Below, in pieces: positions 35,065-43,394 of a stretch of DNA of 64,000 bases. Source of the DNA: VXNE01 sp965206615 (GTDB taxonomy: Bacteria; Pseudomonadota; Gammaproteobacteria; Pseudomonadales; Azotimanducaceae); contig CBDBKI010000005.1 in assembly GCA_965206615.1 (NCBI GenBank), positions 1,736,001 to 1,800,000 on the forward strand, in the 5' to 3' direction. Under the pieces are notes generated by a model, which worked only from the letters and a program-made list of their open reading frames with translations, was not told where the DNA came from and ran no database searches. The position numbers were made by a program, and so were the translations under genes. The stretch's first letter is position 1. Each line of letters begins with the position of its first letter.

Positions 35065-36744
35065 ATGGAGGCCGTCGGAAGCTTCCTGAACGTGCTGGAC
35101 GGCCATCTCGGGGCCGCCGTCTGGTTTCCGTTCGTGCTGCTGGGCGTCGGCGTCTTCTTCACGATCTATCTCGGCTTCCCGCAGTTACGCTATTTCGGGC
35201 GCGCCTGGGGCGTCCTGTTCGGGCGGCACACTCCCGCCGACGCGGAGGGCGATACGTCGCACTTCCAGGCCCTGTCGACCGCGCTCTCGGGGACCGTCGG
35301 TACGGGCAACCTCGGCGGCGTGGCGCTGGCCATCTTTCTGGGCGGCCCCGCGGCGCTGTTCTGGATGTGGGCGACGGCCTTCGTGGGCATGACCACCAAG
35401 TTCGTCGAGGTGACCATCTCGTACAAGTACCGGGTGAAGGACGACCAGGGGCGCATCGCAGGCGGGCCCATGTACTTCATGGAGCGCGGCTTGCCGAAGC
35501 TGCGGCTCGGCGGACGTTCCTGGCACTACGGCAAGTGGCTCGCCGTGTTCTTCGCCGTCGCCACGGTGCTGACGGCAGTCGGTTCGGGAAACATGCCGCA
35601 GAGCAACAACATGGCGTCGGGGTTGCATGCCTCTTTCGGCATCCCGCCGTGGATGTCCGGCATCGTCCTCGCGACGCTGCTGTTCCTGGTCATCGTCGGG
35701 GGCATCAAGCGGATCGCGGCCGTGGCGGGGACCGTCGTACCCTTCATGGGTGTGCTGTACACGTTCGGGGCACTGGCCGTCGTCGTCTCGAACCACGACG
35801 CGGTGTTGCCGTCCTTCCTTGCCGTGTTCCACGACGCTTTCACCGGCAGCGCGGCCAGCGGCGGGTTTCTCGGGGCCACGTTTGCGTACGCCTTCAACCG
35901 GGGCGTCAACCGCGGCCTCTTCTCGAACGAGGCGGGACAGGGATCGGCCCCGATCGCGCACGCGGCGGCGCGCGCCGACGAGCCGGTGTCGGAGGGCATG
36001 GTGTCGATCCTCGAACCGTTCCTCGACACGCTCGTGATCTGTTCGCTGACGGGGCTCGTCATCCTCTGCAGCGGCGTGTGGATGGAGAAATTCGAGACGG
36101 ACTTCGAGGCGGCGGACACCGAGTTCCTCGAGGGCGTGTACACGGACACGGATGCCGCCGACGTGACGGCGCTGTTCGGCCATCTGAACGGATTGGACGC
36201 GGGCGTGCGGGGCGCCACGGGGAGCTATCGGGTCGAAGGGGGTCGGCTGGCCGGGGCGGATGTCACGGTGCTGCACAACCGCTCGGTCGCGGAAGACGTC
36301 CGTTTCGAGATCGACGGCGCACCGTACACCGGCGTCATCCGGATCGAGGACGGCCACCTGGCAACCGCCCTCGGGCTGCGCGGCCGTTCGCGCCTGCACT
36401 CCGTCCCCCTTACCGTCGAAGCCTTCAAGCGTTCGTTCCTCGGCGCATACGGTCAGTACGCGGTCACGGTCGGCCTCGTGCTCTTCGCCTTTACCACGGC
36501 AGTCGCGTGGTCCTACTACGGCGATCGGGCCATGACCTATCTCTTCGGGACGGCGTCGCTGCTGGCGTTCCGCCTCGTCTATGTCGTCGCGTTCTTCCTC
36601 GCCACGGTGATGGACACGTCGCTGGTCTGGAAGGTCTCTGCGATCACGCTCGCGCTCATGGCCTTGCCGAACCTGCTGGGGATCATGTTGCTGCGCAGGG
36701 AGATGAAGGAGGCGATCGCGGAGTATTGGGAGCGGTTTCGGTGA
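35065..36744 (+). CDS. AGCS-family sodium:alanine symporter with inserted hydrophilic domain
   Basis: 559 residues, against about 450-480 for normal AlsT/AgcS. Family motifs are intact: FQALSTALSGTVGTGNLGGV, GGPAALFWMWATAFVGMTTK, AGGPMYFMERG, FNRGVNRGLFSNEAGQGSAP and FAFTTAVAWSYYGDRAM. Between VILCSGVW (about 345) and SFLGAYGQYAV (about 460) lies an extra, soluble, acidic segment of roughly 110 residues that contains no membrane helix. It probably forms a small folded domain at the loop before the last helices. ATG 35065 is five bases after the ATPase gene. Confidence 0.92.
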   Translation: MEAVGSFLNVLDGHLGAAVWFPFVLLGVGVFFTIYLGFPQLRYFGRAWGVLFGRHTPADAEGDTSHFQALSTALSGTVGTGNLGGVALAIFLGGPAALFWMWATAFVGMTTKFVEVTISYKYRVKDDQGRIAGGPMYFMERGLPKLRLGGRSWHYGKWLAVFFAVATVLTAVGSGNMPQSNNMASGLHASFGIPPWMSGIVLATLLFLVIVGGIKRIAAVAGTVVPFMGVLYTFGALAVVVSNHDAVLPSFLAVFHDAFTGSAASGGFLGATFAYAFNRGVNRGLFSNEAGQGSAPIAHAAARADEPVSEGMVSILEPFLDTLVICSLTGLVILCSGVWMEKFETDFEAADTEFLEGVYTDTDAADVTALFGHLNGLDAGVRGATGSYRVEGGRLAGADVTVLHNRSVAEDVRFEIDGAPYTGVIRIEDGHLATALGLRGRSRLHSVPLTVEAFKRSFLGAYGQYAVTVGLVLFAFTTAVAWSYYGDRAMTYLFGTASLLAFRLVYVVAFFLATVMDTSLVWKVSAITLALMALPNLLGIMLLRREMKEAIAEYWERFR

Positions 36745-36989
36745 TGGCGAGACGGCCCTTGCCCACGTGCGCTGGCGAATGTCAGCAGGTCGTGTCAGCG
36801 GTCGCCGTGCCGGAACAGCGCCCCGCGTCACTGACCTGCCGTTGTGGCCTGGCCGCGGAACCACATCGAGAACGGCAGTGACCTGCTGCGCCGGGCGAGG
36901 CTTCGAGACGATGCGGGGAACCACGCCAGCTCACGGCCGCGACCGTCGACGGTTTGCGCCGAGCGGGCGTCGATGCCGCGCAGGCCGGC

Positions 36990-38356
36990 TGACCGGGCTC
37001 AACCGGCAATGGGCGCAATCCGCCGACAACCAGATCTACTTTCAGGAGTTGCGTTACGTCGCGGACGGCACGGACCAGTTCCATTGGATGGTCGGCGGCG
37101 ACTATTTCAGCAACGACAACCTGGAGCGCCTCGTCCAGCAGGCGGGGGTTCTGGGGCTGCCCGCGGACGCCGGCAGGTGGGGCAATGCGCAGAACCGCTG
37201 GCTTGAGGTGGACATGAAGTCCTGGGCGCTGTTTGGCCAGGCCGAGTACACGTTCGCCGACCTGCCGGTTTCCATATCCGGGGAGGTGCGTTACGCGGAA
37301 GATGAGGTCGGCGGCAGCGTGCTGACGCTGCGCACGCGATTGGCCGAGCCGGAAACCGACTTCACGGAGCCGCCGAAGAGGTTCACGAACCTGCCGTGGG
37401 GCGTCACCGTCTCCTACAAGTTCCGGGACGGGATCGGCGATCTCTTCGAGGAAGCCCTGGCCTATGCCAAGGTCGCGACGTCCTACCGGCATGGTGGCCT
37501 GAATGCCGGTGCGGGCAGCCCGGGCCTGGATCGCTACCCGGTGATACTCACGTATGGCGAGGAGGACTCGCTCACCTACGAGCTTGGCTGGAAGTCCACC
37601 TTCGCGGGCGGGCTCACCTTCAACGTCGCGGCCTTCTTCACCGTGTACCAGGAGTTCCTGAACACCACCAACAACGGGTGTCCGGGCCTGTGCACGCTCC
37701 TGGATATCGACGACAGCACACCCTTGGGTTTCAATGCCGACGGCACGCGCATCCTGTTCGATGCGGACGGCAACATGGGCGAGGAGCTGCCGACGGCCTG
37801 GTTCATCGACAATATCGGCGCAGCGGAGGCCTGGGGCCTCGAGGCGGAATTCGCCTGGCGCAAGACCTTCGACAATGGCGCCCTGCTGCATCTGCGCGCC
37901 GGTTGGGCGCGGCAGGTGGGCGAGGTCACGGAGATCGATTCCGGGGCCTCACCGGCGACCCAGTTCGCCAAGGGCAAGCGTCTGCCGTTCATGCGGCCGG
38001 AAGAGTACAAGGCCTCTGTAGTGTATCGGCTGCCGCTACCCGGACTCGCCGGGGCGGGGAGCCTGCTGGACGGCGCGACGCTGCTCGCCACCGCCAACCT
38101 GACGATCGAGAACGGCGGCGTGCGCAGCCTGCCCCGGCCCGGCACGGTCCCCGCCTTCCAGGATGACGTCCAGCGGCTGGATGCGCAGTTCGGACTGGAA
38201 ACCGATCGATGGGCGCTGCTTCTGCGCGGCAGCAACATCCTCGACGAGGATTACCAGACCTGGTCCTTCGGCACGACCTCATTGTTGACGGCCAGCTTCT
38301 ATCGCCGTGTCGATCCGAGGTACTACTCGCTGCAGTTTTCCTGGCGTCTTCGTTGA
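36990..38356 (+). pseudogene. TonB-dependent receptor remnant lacking the plug domain
   Basis: From about 36990 the frame reads an outer-membrane beta-barrel: YFQELRYVADGTDQFHWMVG, SWALFGQAEYTFADLPVSIS, AYAKVATSYRHGGLNAG, LTYELGWKSTFAGGLTFNVA, then the terminal strands ending LQFSWRLR. This is the C-terminal two thirds of a siderophore/vitamin-type receptor. The signal peptide, TonB box and plug are missing; the DNA from 36745 to 36990 has no receptor-like frame. Without plug and leader it cannot be exported or energised, so I call it a 5'-deleted pseudogene. Confidence 0.8.
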
Positions 38357-38376
38357 CTCAGGCTGTGCCAGGAGTT

Positions 38377-38505
38377 GTAGGGGACGGGCTTGTCCCGTCC
38401 CGGCGCGACCTACGGGTCGCGTTGCAGTTTCGCTGGCGCGAAACTGCGCGTTGACGATGCGGTTCCGCGACTCCGGGGACGGGCGACCACAAGGGTCGCC
38501 CCTAC
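38377..38505. repeat. REPIN II: composite of four palindromes
   Basis: In order: forward REP-B (38377-38401; GTAG, arms GGGACGGG/CCCGTCCC), a CGCGACC/GGTCGCG hairpin (38404-38421), a 10-bp GCAGTTTCGC/GCGAAACTGC hairpin (38424-38447), a conserved spacer GTTCCGCGACTCCGGGGAC, and inverted REP-A (38481-38505; arms GGGCGACC/GGTCGCCC). Read on the other strand, nearly the same series forms REPIN V at 60375-60571. It lies downstream of the TonB receptor remnant and is bounded by TTGTAGGGG and CCCCTACAA. Confidence 0.85.
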
Positions 38506-38687
38506 AAGATCCCGTTTCGAATTCGTGCACGGCGTTGACGCGGGCGACCACAAGGGTCGCCCCTACAAGATCCCGTTTCGAATCCACGCCCGGTGTTGAG
38601 ACGGGCGACCACAAGGGTCGCCCCTACCAGGTCCCGTTCGAATTCATGCCCGGTGTCGAGACGGGCGACCGCAAGGGTCGCCCCTTG
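38481..38687 (-). repeat. Tandem array of four REP-A units, 60-61 bp period
   Basis: Inverted REP-A copies start at 38481, 38542, 38603 and 38663. The intervening 35-36 bases are also repeated (CAAGATCCCGTTTCGAATTC, then GCCCGGTGT-like sequence), so the whole 60-61 bp unit was amplified. The fourth copy has a degraded head (CTTG for CTAC). Part of the spacer, TCGAATTCGTGCACGG, is found inverted near 52296-52311. Confidence 0.85.
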
Positions 38688-38979
38688 ATATGGAACAAAC
38701 GACGACGGGAGCGCAGCGACCGGCGGCGATTGTTCCATGCGAGGTCGGCGTGGCTGGGCGGCGGGCCGGCCATGGGGCGCTGCATGGGAACCTCTGATCA
38801 AGCCCGTCCATGGGCTTGATCAGGTCGCGAAACAAAACGCGAGTCGCTCCGACAGGAGCCGCGCCGCCACCTTGACTCGTGCCCTGATCGGCGCTAAGAA
38901 ACCCGATCACCCTTCCGACCGTCGCGGACCGACCTCTGGGCGATGGCGACGCGATGACGATCAGTCTAAGGAGACCGAC
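38688..38979. other. Leader region of first phyH-like gene with 12-bp hairpin
   Basis: No gene is seen here. A perfect 12-bp hairpin, CTGATCAAGCCC (38794-38805) with GGGCTTGATCAG (38812-38823) and loop GTCCAT, is the outstanding feature; it is not followed by a U-tract. TGGAACA and TGTTCCA near 38690 and 38730 could pair as well. AAGGAGA precedes the ATG at 38980. Confidence 0.5.
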
Positions 38980-40023
38980 ATGCAGATCAAGGACTGGGCC
39001 TCCTGTCCGAACCAGGCGAAGCTCTACCGGGAACTCGCGGAACTCGACCTGCTCGAGAACATCGCTGAACTCGACGTGTTCGGATTTACCGTGGTTCCTC
39101 CGGAGAAGGTCGCGCCGCCGGAGTTCCATGCACGGGTGAAGGAAGCGTTGATCGACGTCATTGAGGGCCGGTTCGGGCCGTTGGGCGACGACGGCATGGC
39201 CTGGCAGGACCGCAACCAGATCTTCCGCATGATTCTCTGGGAGCATCGCGTGTTCGAGGAGCTGGTGCTGAATCCCGCCGGGCTCGGGCTGGTCCAGTAC
39301 CTGGTGGGCACGAACTGCATCCTGTCCCTCTTTGACGGATGGGTGAAGGGTCCGGGCGAGGGCCGCACGGCGCTGCACCGGGACAACTGGGATTTCACGC
39401 GCCAGGCCTCGGCCCCGGAGCCGAACAGCGCCAACTTCAACTACCTCCTGACGGACTATTCCGCCGAGGATGGCGCCATCACCTTCGTGCCGGGCAGCCA
39501 CAAGTGGCGGCGCCCGCCAACGCCGGCGGAAGTCGCGGAGTGGGCGGACAAGGCGGCGGTGGTCGAAGCCCCGGCCGGCTCGATGGTGATCTGGGGCGAC
39601 CTGACGTGGCATGGCTCCACGCAGCGTTCGACCCCGGGAGAGCGCCTGATGATCCTCGGCACCTTCCATCGGCCGTTCATGCAGACCCAGGGGCCGTACC
39701 GGCAGGTGGTCACCGGGGAGGCGCTGGCACGCAACCCGCTTCGGTTCGCGGGGTTGATGGACGTCTATGGCGCCTTCCCGTTCGGCAAGCAGGACTTCGA
39801 CCTGGATCGGGCGCAGGAAGGGGGCGCAGTCAGCAGCGGAGTCCTGGACGCATCTCCCTATCTCAGCCTGTTCGACCGCGAGCCCGCCGGCGAGCGGGTG
39901 TCGCCGCGGCCCGACTACGACTACCACGCGTTCGACCTGGCCGCCTACCGGCAGAAACAGGAACGGATGCTGGCGCTGGCGCGGGAGACGGCGAAGGAGA
40001 CGGAGGACGGCGCGGGCGAGTAG
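38980..40023 (+). CDS. Phytanoyl-CoA dioxygenase (PhyH) family protein, copy 1
   Basis: 347 residues. Fe(II)/2-oxoglutarate oxygenase fold. The metal triad is H133-R-D135 (TALHRDNWDF) and H211 (DLTWHGSTQRSTPGERLM), with Arg222 for 2-oxoglutarate. FNYLLTDYSAEDGAITFVPG and SHKW are standard PhyH features. The N-terminus (KDWASCPNQAKLYRELAELD) is clearly related to the second PhyH gene at 46643, with shared ENIAELDxFGFTxxxPxKxAP, so the two are paralogues. Substrate unknown; marine homologues are often annotated as taurine, ectoine or lipid hydroxylases without proof. Confidence 0.88.
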   Translation: MQIKDWASCPNQAKLYRELAELDLLENIAELDVFGFTVVPPEKVAPPEFHARVKEALIDVIEGRFGPLGDDGMAWQDRNQIFRMILWEHRVFEELVLNPAGLGLVQYLVGTNCILSLFDGWVKGPGEGRTALHRDNWDFTRQASAPEPNSANFNYLLTDYSAEDGAITFVPGSHKWRRPPTPAEVAEWADKAAVVEAPAGSMVIWGDLTWHGSTQRSTPGERLMILGTFHRPFMQTQGPYRQVVTGEALARNPLRFAGLMDVYGAFPFGKQDFDLDRAQEGGAVSSGVLDASPYLSLFDREPAGERVSPRPDYDYHAFDLAAYRQKQERMLALARETAKETEDGAGE

Positions 40024-40045
40024 AAGCGGCGCCCGCGGGTCGACC

Positions 40046-41149
40046 ATGGTGACCGGGACCGGCTACAGGACGCTGTGCGCCGCGGTGGCGGCCGGCGACG
40101 TCGAGACGCTGCGCCGAGCCGCGGCGGCGGACGGGGAAGGGGCCCGACACTGGAAGCCGCTCATGGACGCCGCGTTCGCGGGCCGGGCGGACATGATCGA
40201 AGCGCTGCTGGACGCAGGCGCGGACCCGAACGTCGTTGCGGGTACGCCCGGCCGGCACACCCCGCTCGTGCGCGCCCTGCAACCACACCTCAGCATTCCG
40301 AAACACGCCGGTCACGAGACGGCGATCGGGATGCTGCTGGCGCGGGGCGCGGATCCGGACCTGCCCGCCGGCCCGCACGGGATGCCGCCGCTCCTCTACG
40401 CCGCCAAGGGTGGCTTCGAGCGCTTCGCCGGAATGCTGCTGGATGCCGGCGCGACCCTCGACATCCACGCGGCGGCCATGCTGTACGACATCGAGGCGCT
40501 GCGTCGCGAGATCGACCGGGTCGGCGTCGATTGCCTGGATGGGCGTGGACGAACGCCGCTGCAGCACCTGGCCTGGTCCGGCATGTGGAAGCTTACGCAC
40601 ATCGGGTCGGAGCGGGCTCTGGCTTGTTTCGAGGCGCTGCTGGATGCCGGCGCCGACGTTAACCTCTTCGAGAGGATGGCGGAAGGCGACGAGATCTTCG
40701 CGGCGACCGCGTTGTGGCGCGCCGTGTCCTGGCAGCAACACACGGTGCTCGTCCGGGCCTTGCTGGCGGCCGGGGCGAATCCGGCGAGTTCCGTGTTCGG
40801 TGCATGCTTCGCGGGTAACGAGGAGATCCTCGAGGCGCTGCAGGCGTTCGGCGCGGACTGGAACGTCAGTCTGAACGGCAGGACACCGCTCCTCGACCTC
40901 ATGCATTTCAGGAAACCCGGTGCGGTCCCGTGGCTGCTCGAACATGGAGCCGACGTGCACGCGCCGGACCGCGAGCGGCGAACCGCATTACACTTGGGCG
41001 CGCTGCAGGGCGTGAAGGTCGACTACCTGGAGGCTCTCGTCGCCCACGGCGCCGACCCGGCGGCGCGTGACGACGCCGGCCATACGGCGCTCGACCTCGC
41101 CCGACGGAAGCGGCGGGCCAGGGCCGTCGCCTATCTTGAGAGCCTGTAG
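40046..41149 (+). CDS. Ankyrin repeat protein
   Basis: 367 residues made of about nine ankyrin repeats, with loop signatures such as AGRADMIEALLDAGADPNV, TAIGMLLARGADPDL, FEALLDAGADVNLF, TVLVRALLAAGANPAS and HLGALQGVKVDYLEALVAHG. There is no signal peptide or catalytic domain, so it is a cytoplasmic protein-binding scaffold of unknown partner. ATG 40046 follows the PhyH gene by 22 bases, and an aldo/keto reductase gene follows, suggesting one transcript. Confidence 0.92.
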   Translation: MVTGTGYRTLCAAVAAGDVETLRRAAAADGEGARHWKPLMDAAFAGRADMIEALLDAGADPNVVAGTPGRHTPLVRALQPHLSIPKHAGHETAIGMLLARGADPDLPAGPHGMPPLLYAAKGGFERFAGMLLDAGATLDIHAAAMLYDIEALRREIDRVGVDCLDGRGRTPLQHLAWSGMWKLTHIGSERALACFEALLDAGADVNLFERMAEGDEIFAATALWRAVSWQQHTVLVRALLAAGANPASSVFGACFAGNEEILEALQAFGADWNVSLNGRTPLLDLMHFRKPGAVPWLLEHGADVHAPDRERRTALHLGALQGVKVDYLEALVAHGADPAARDDAGHTALDLARRKRRARAVAYLESL

Positions 41150-41175
41150 AACCGGAGGAAAAAGGAAGTGTCCAC

Positions 41176-42207
41176 ATGCTGAAAGCCATACAACTCGGCC
41201 GCAACAGCGGCCTGCGCGTCTCGGAGCTGTGCCTCGGCACGATGAATTTCGGGGAGCCGGGCCGGGGCCACCAGGGGGACTGGACGCTCGGACTCGATGC
41301 GGCCCGCCCGATCTTCAAGGCCGCCCTCGATCAGGGTCTGTTCTATTTCGATTGCGCGGACACGTACGGCGTCGGCGCCTGCGAGGAAGTCGTGGGAGCG
41401 CTGCTGCGCGAGTTGCTGCCTCGGGACCAGTACGTCCTCGGGACCAAGATCGCCATGCCGATGGGACGCGGCGCCAACCAGGGCGGGCTGTCGCGCAAGC
41501 ACGTCATGGAAGGGGTGGATGCGAGCCTCAGGCGCCTCGGCCACGACTATGTCGATCACCTCGTGATCCACCGTCACCCGCATGGCGTGCCGGGCCATGT
41601 CGCGACGCCCATCGAGGAGACGCTGGAAGCGCTGCACGACGTGGTCAAGGCGGGCAAGGCACTGTATCTGGGGGCCTCCTCCATGTTCGCCTGGCAGTTC
41701 ACCGAGTTGCAGATGACGGCCGAGGCGAATGGCTGGACGAAATTCATCTCCATGCAGAACCACTACAACCTCATCTATCGCGAGGAAGAGCGCGAGATGA
41801 ACCCGTACTGCGCGCGTACCGGCGTCGCGCTGACGCCCTGGTCGCCGCTGGCGCGCGGCATTCTCGCGGGGTCCTACAAGGGCGGCTTCGACGCGGGCTC
41901 GACGGACCGCTCCAAGGGCGGTGACCGCCGGCGCACGGAGAGCCTCTACCGGGGCGCCGCCGACTTCGCGATCGCGGACCGGGTGGTGGAGATCGCGGAG
42001 AAGTACGGCAAGGCCCCGGCGCAGATCTCGGTGGCATGGCTGCTCAACAAGCCGGAGGTCTACTCGCCGGTGGTCGGCGTGTCGCGTGTCGAGCAACTCG
42101 AGCAACTCGTCGGCGCCGCGGAGATCGAACTCGCGGACGAAGACGTCACCTACCTCGAAGAGCTGTACCAGCCGGTCGAGAACCTGCTCTCCATCGGGTA
42201 CTCGTAG
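41176..42207 (+). CDS. Aldo/keto reductase
   Basis: 343 residues, (beta/alpha)8 NADPH-dependent oxidoreductase. The tetrad is visible: Asp and Tyr in FDCADTYGVGACEEVVG, Lys in VLGTKIAMPMG, His in VDHLVIHRHPHG. The cofactor region is LTPWSPLARGILAGSYKGGF. It resembles YajO/YghZ-like reductases. The stop codon TAG (42205-42207) is at the same time part of the GTAG head of a REP element, so the 3' end is defined by the repeat. Confidence 0.92.
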   Translation: MLKAIQLGRNSGLRVSELCLGTMNFGEPGRGHQGDWTLGLDAARPIFKAALDQGLFYFDCADTYGVGACEEVVGALLRELLPRDQYVLGTKIAMPMGRGANQGGLSRKHVMEGVDASLRRLGHDYVDHLVIHRHPHGVPGHVATPIEETLEALHDVVKAGKALYLGASSMFAWQFTELQMTAEANGWTKFISMQNHYNLIYREEEREMNPYCARTGVALTPWSPLARGILAGSYKGGFDAGSTDRSKGGDRRRTESLYRGAADFAIADRVVEIAEKYGKAPAQISVAWLLNKPEVYSPVVGVSRVEQLEQLVGAAEIELADEDVTYLEELYQPVENLLSIGYS

Positions 42208-42281
42208 GGGCGACCCTTGTGGTCGCCCGCGCCGGCACTTTGCACGCACTCGAGTCGGGACGCCACAAAGGCGTCCCCTAC
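42204..42281. repeat. REPIN III, 78 bp
   Basis: Forward REP-A at 42204-42228 (GTAG, GGGCGACC/GGTCGCCC, loop CTTGT), 28-base centre, inverted REP-C at 42257-42281 (arms GGGACGCC/GGCGTCCC, loop TTTGT on the minus strand, head GTAG). It has exactly the length and centre size of REPIN IV. It occupies the space between the aldo/keto reductase stop and the lipoprotein gene, and overlaps the probable leader codons of the latter. Confidence 0.9.
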
Positions 42282-43392
42282 GGCTCCTCGTACCGGCGGC
42301 GGTGGGCCGTGCCGGTCGCGCTCTGTGGCATCGTCTTCCTGGCGGGTTGCGCCACCGCGCCCACACTCGCCACCTTCCGCATGACCGACCCGCCGTGCTA
42401 CGACCGGGCGCGGCAGCCGAACACGGCGGTGGTGGATTCGCATGTGCACTTCCGGCCGTTCGGAGGTCCGGCGCGGCCGTTCGAGGAAGTCGTCGCGTAC
42501 CTCGAGCGGTCCGGCGTGCTGTTCGCGAACGTGTACGGCATCGGCCAGACGCTGCCGATCGCTTCGGGATGTACCTACTACTTGGAGTGCCCGGGAACGC
42601 CGGTGGCGCCGACCATGAAGAACGACTTCGTCAATGCCGTGGCGCATGGGCTCGCCTCACCGCGGGCGGTGCACCTGACGCTGTCCATGACTTTCCCGGA
42701 CCTTGAGCATCCGGAGACCGTTCTGTCCCGCATGTGGCTGCTCGAAGAGGAGTTCCCCGGCCTCTTCGGCTGGATGGGCGAGGTGAACCTCGTCAAGCAG
42801 GCGCTGTTCGAGAACGGGCATCGTCCCGTCCCGCCCGCGAAGATCCGGGACTGGGCACCGTTCATGGATGGAACTGCGCGAGCGCGGCATTCCGCTGGCC
42901 GTGCACGCCGATCTCGGCAACGACGCGGAACCGACTGCGTATCTCGACTGGATCGAGGCAGTGCTGCGCCGCTATCCGGACAACATCATTGTCTGGATGC
43001 ACCTGGGACTGTCCCGCGAGCTCGTCACGCTGGACGCCGGCAATCACGTGGCCATCCTGTCCTCGGTCCTCGAGCGTTTCCCGAACGCCATGCTCGATAT
43101 CTCCTGGCGCGTTCTCGAGGATTTCGTCTTCTCCGACCCGGCCAGGCGCGCCGACTACGTGGCCTTCCTGAACGCGCACTCGGAACGCATCCTGCCGGGC
43201 ACGGACTTCGTCGCGTCCGCGAGCCTCGGCCTTGAGGACTACCGGTCGGACCTTGATGCGACCAGCCGCATCCTGCGGTACCTCGACGATACGGCCTTCC
43301 GTAACATTGCCCTGGGACGGAACTACTTCCGCCTGCTGAACCTGGACTACGAGGCCCCCGCCGTTTGCGCGGCGGCGGAGAATGGAGGATAG
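42240..43392 (+). pseudogene. Lipoprotein amidohydrolase, frameshifted
   Basis: The first frame gives a leader with lipobox L-A-G-C (VALCGIVFLAGCATAP), then VVDSHVHFRPFGG with the metal-binding HxH and a TIM-barrel N-half up to KIRDWAPFMD (about 42868). The rest continues in another frame from ATG 42868: ELRERGIPLAVHADLG, VWMHLGLSRELV and LPGTDFVASASLG, ending at 43392. One base is extra or two are missing between about 42860 and 42872. The product would be an outer-membrane metal-dependent hydrolase. No ATG fits the leader; TTG 42240, inside REPIN III, is the nearest start with a basic n-region. Real decay or a sequence error are both possible. Confidence 0.7.
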
Positions 43393-43394
43393 CG

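Noticed and set aside
38481..38687. Regular palindromic repeats with 60-61 bp period that look like a small CRISPR array
   Set aside because: The sequences between the palindromes are also repeats of each other, there are no unique spacers and no cas genes, and the same palindrome is dispersed over the window.
42860..42872. Programmed ribosomal frameshift in the lipoprotein amidohydrolase
   Set aside because: No slippery heptamer and no stimulating hairpin is visible near ATGGATGGA; a single indel is simpler.
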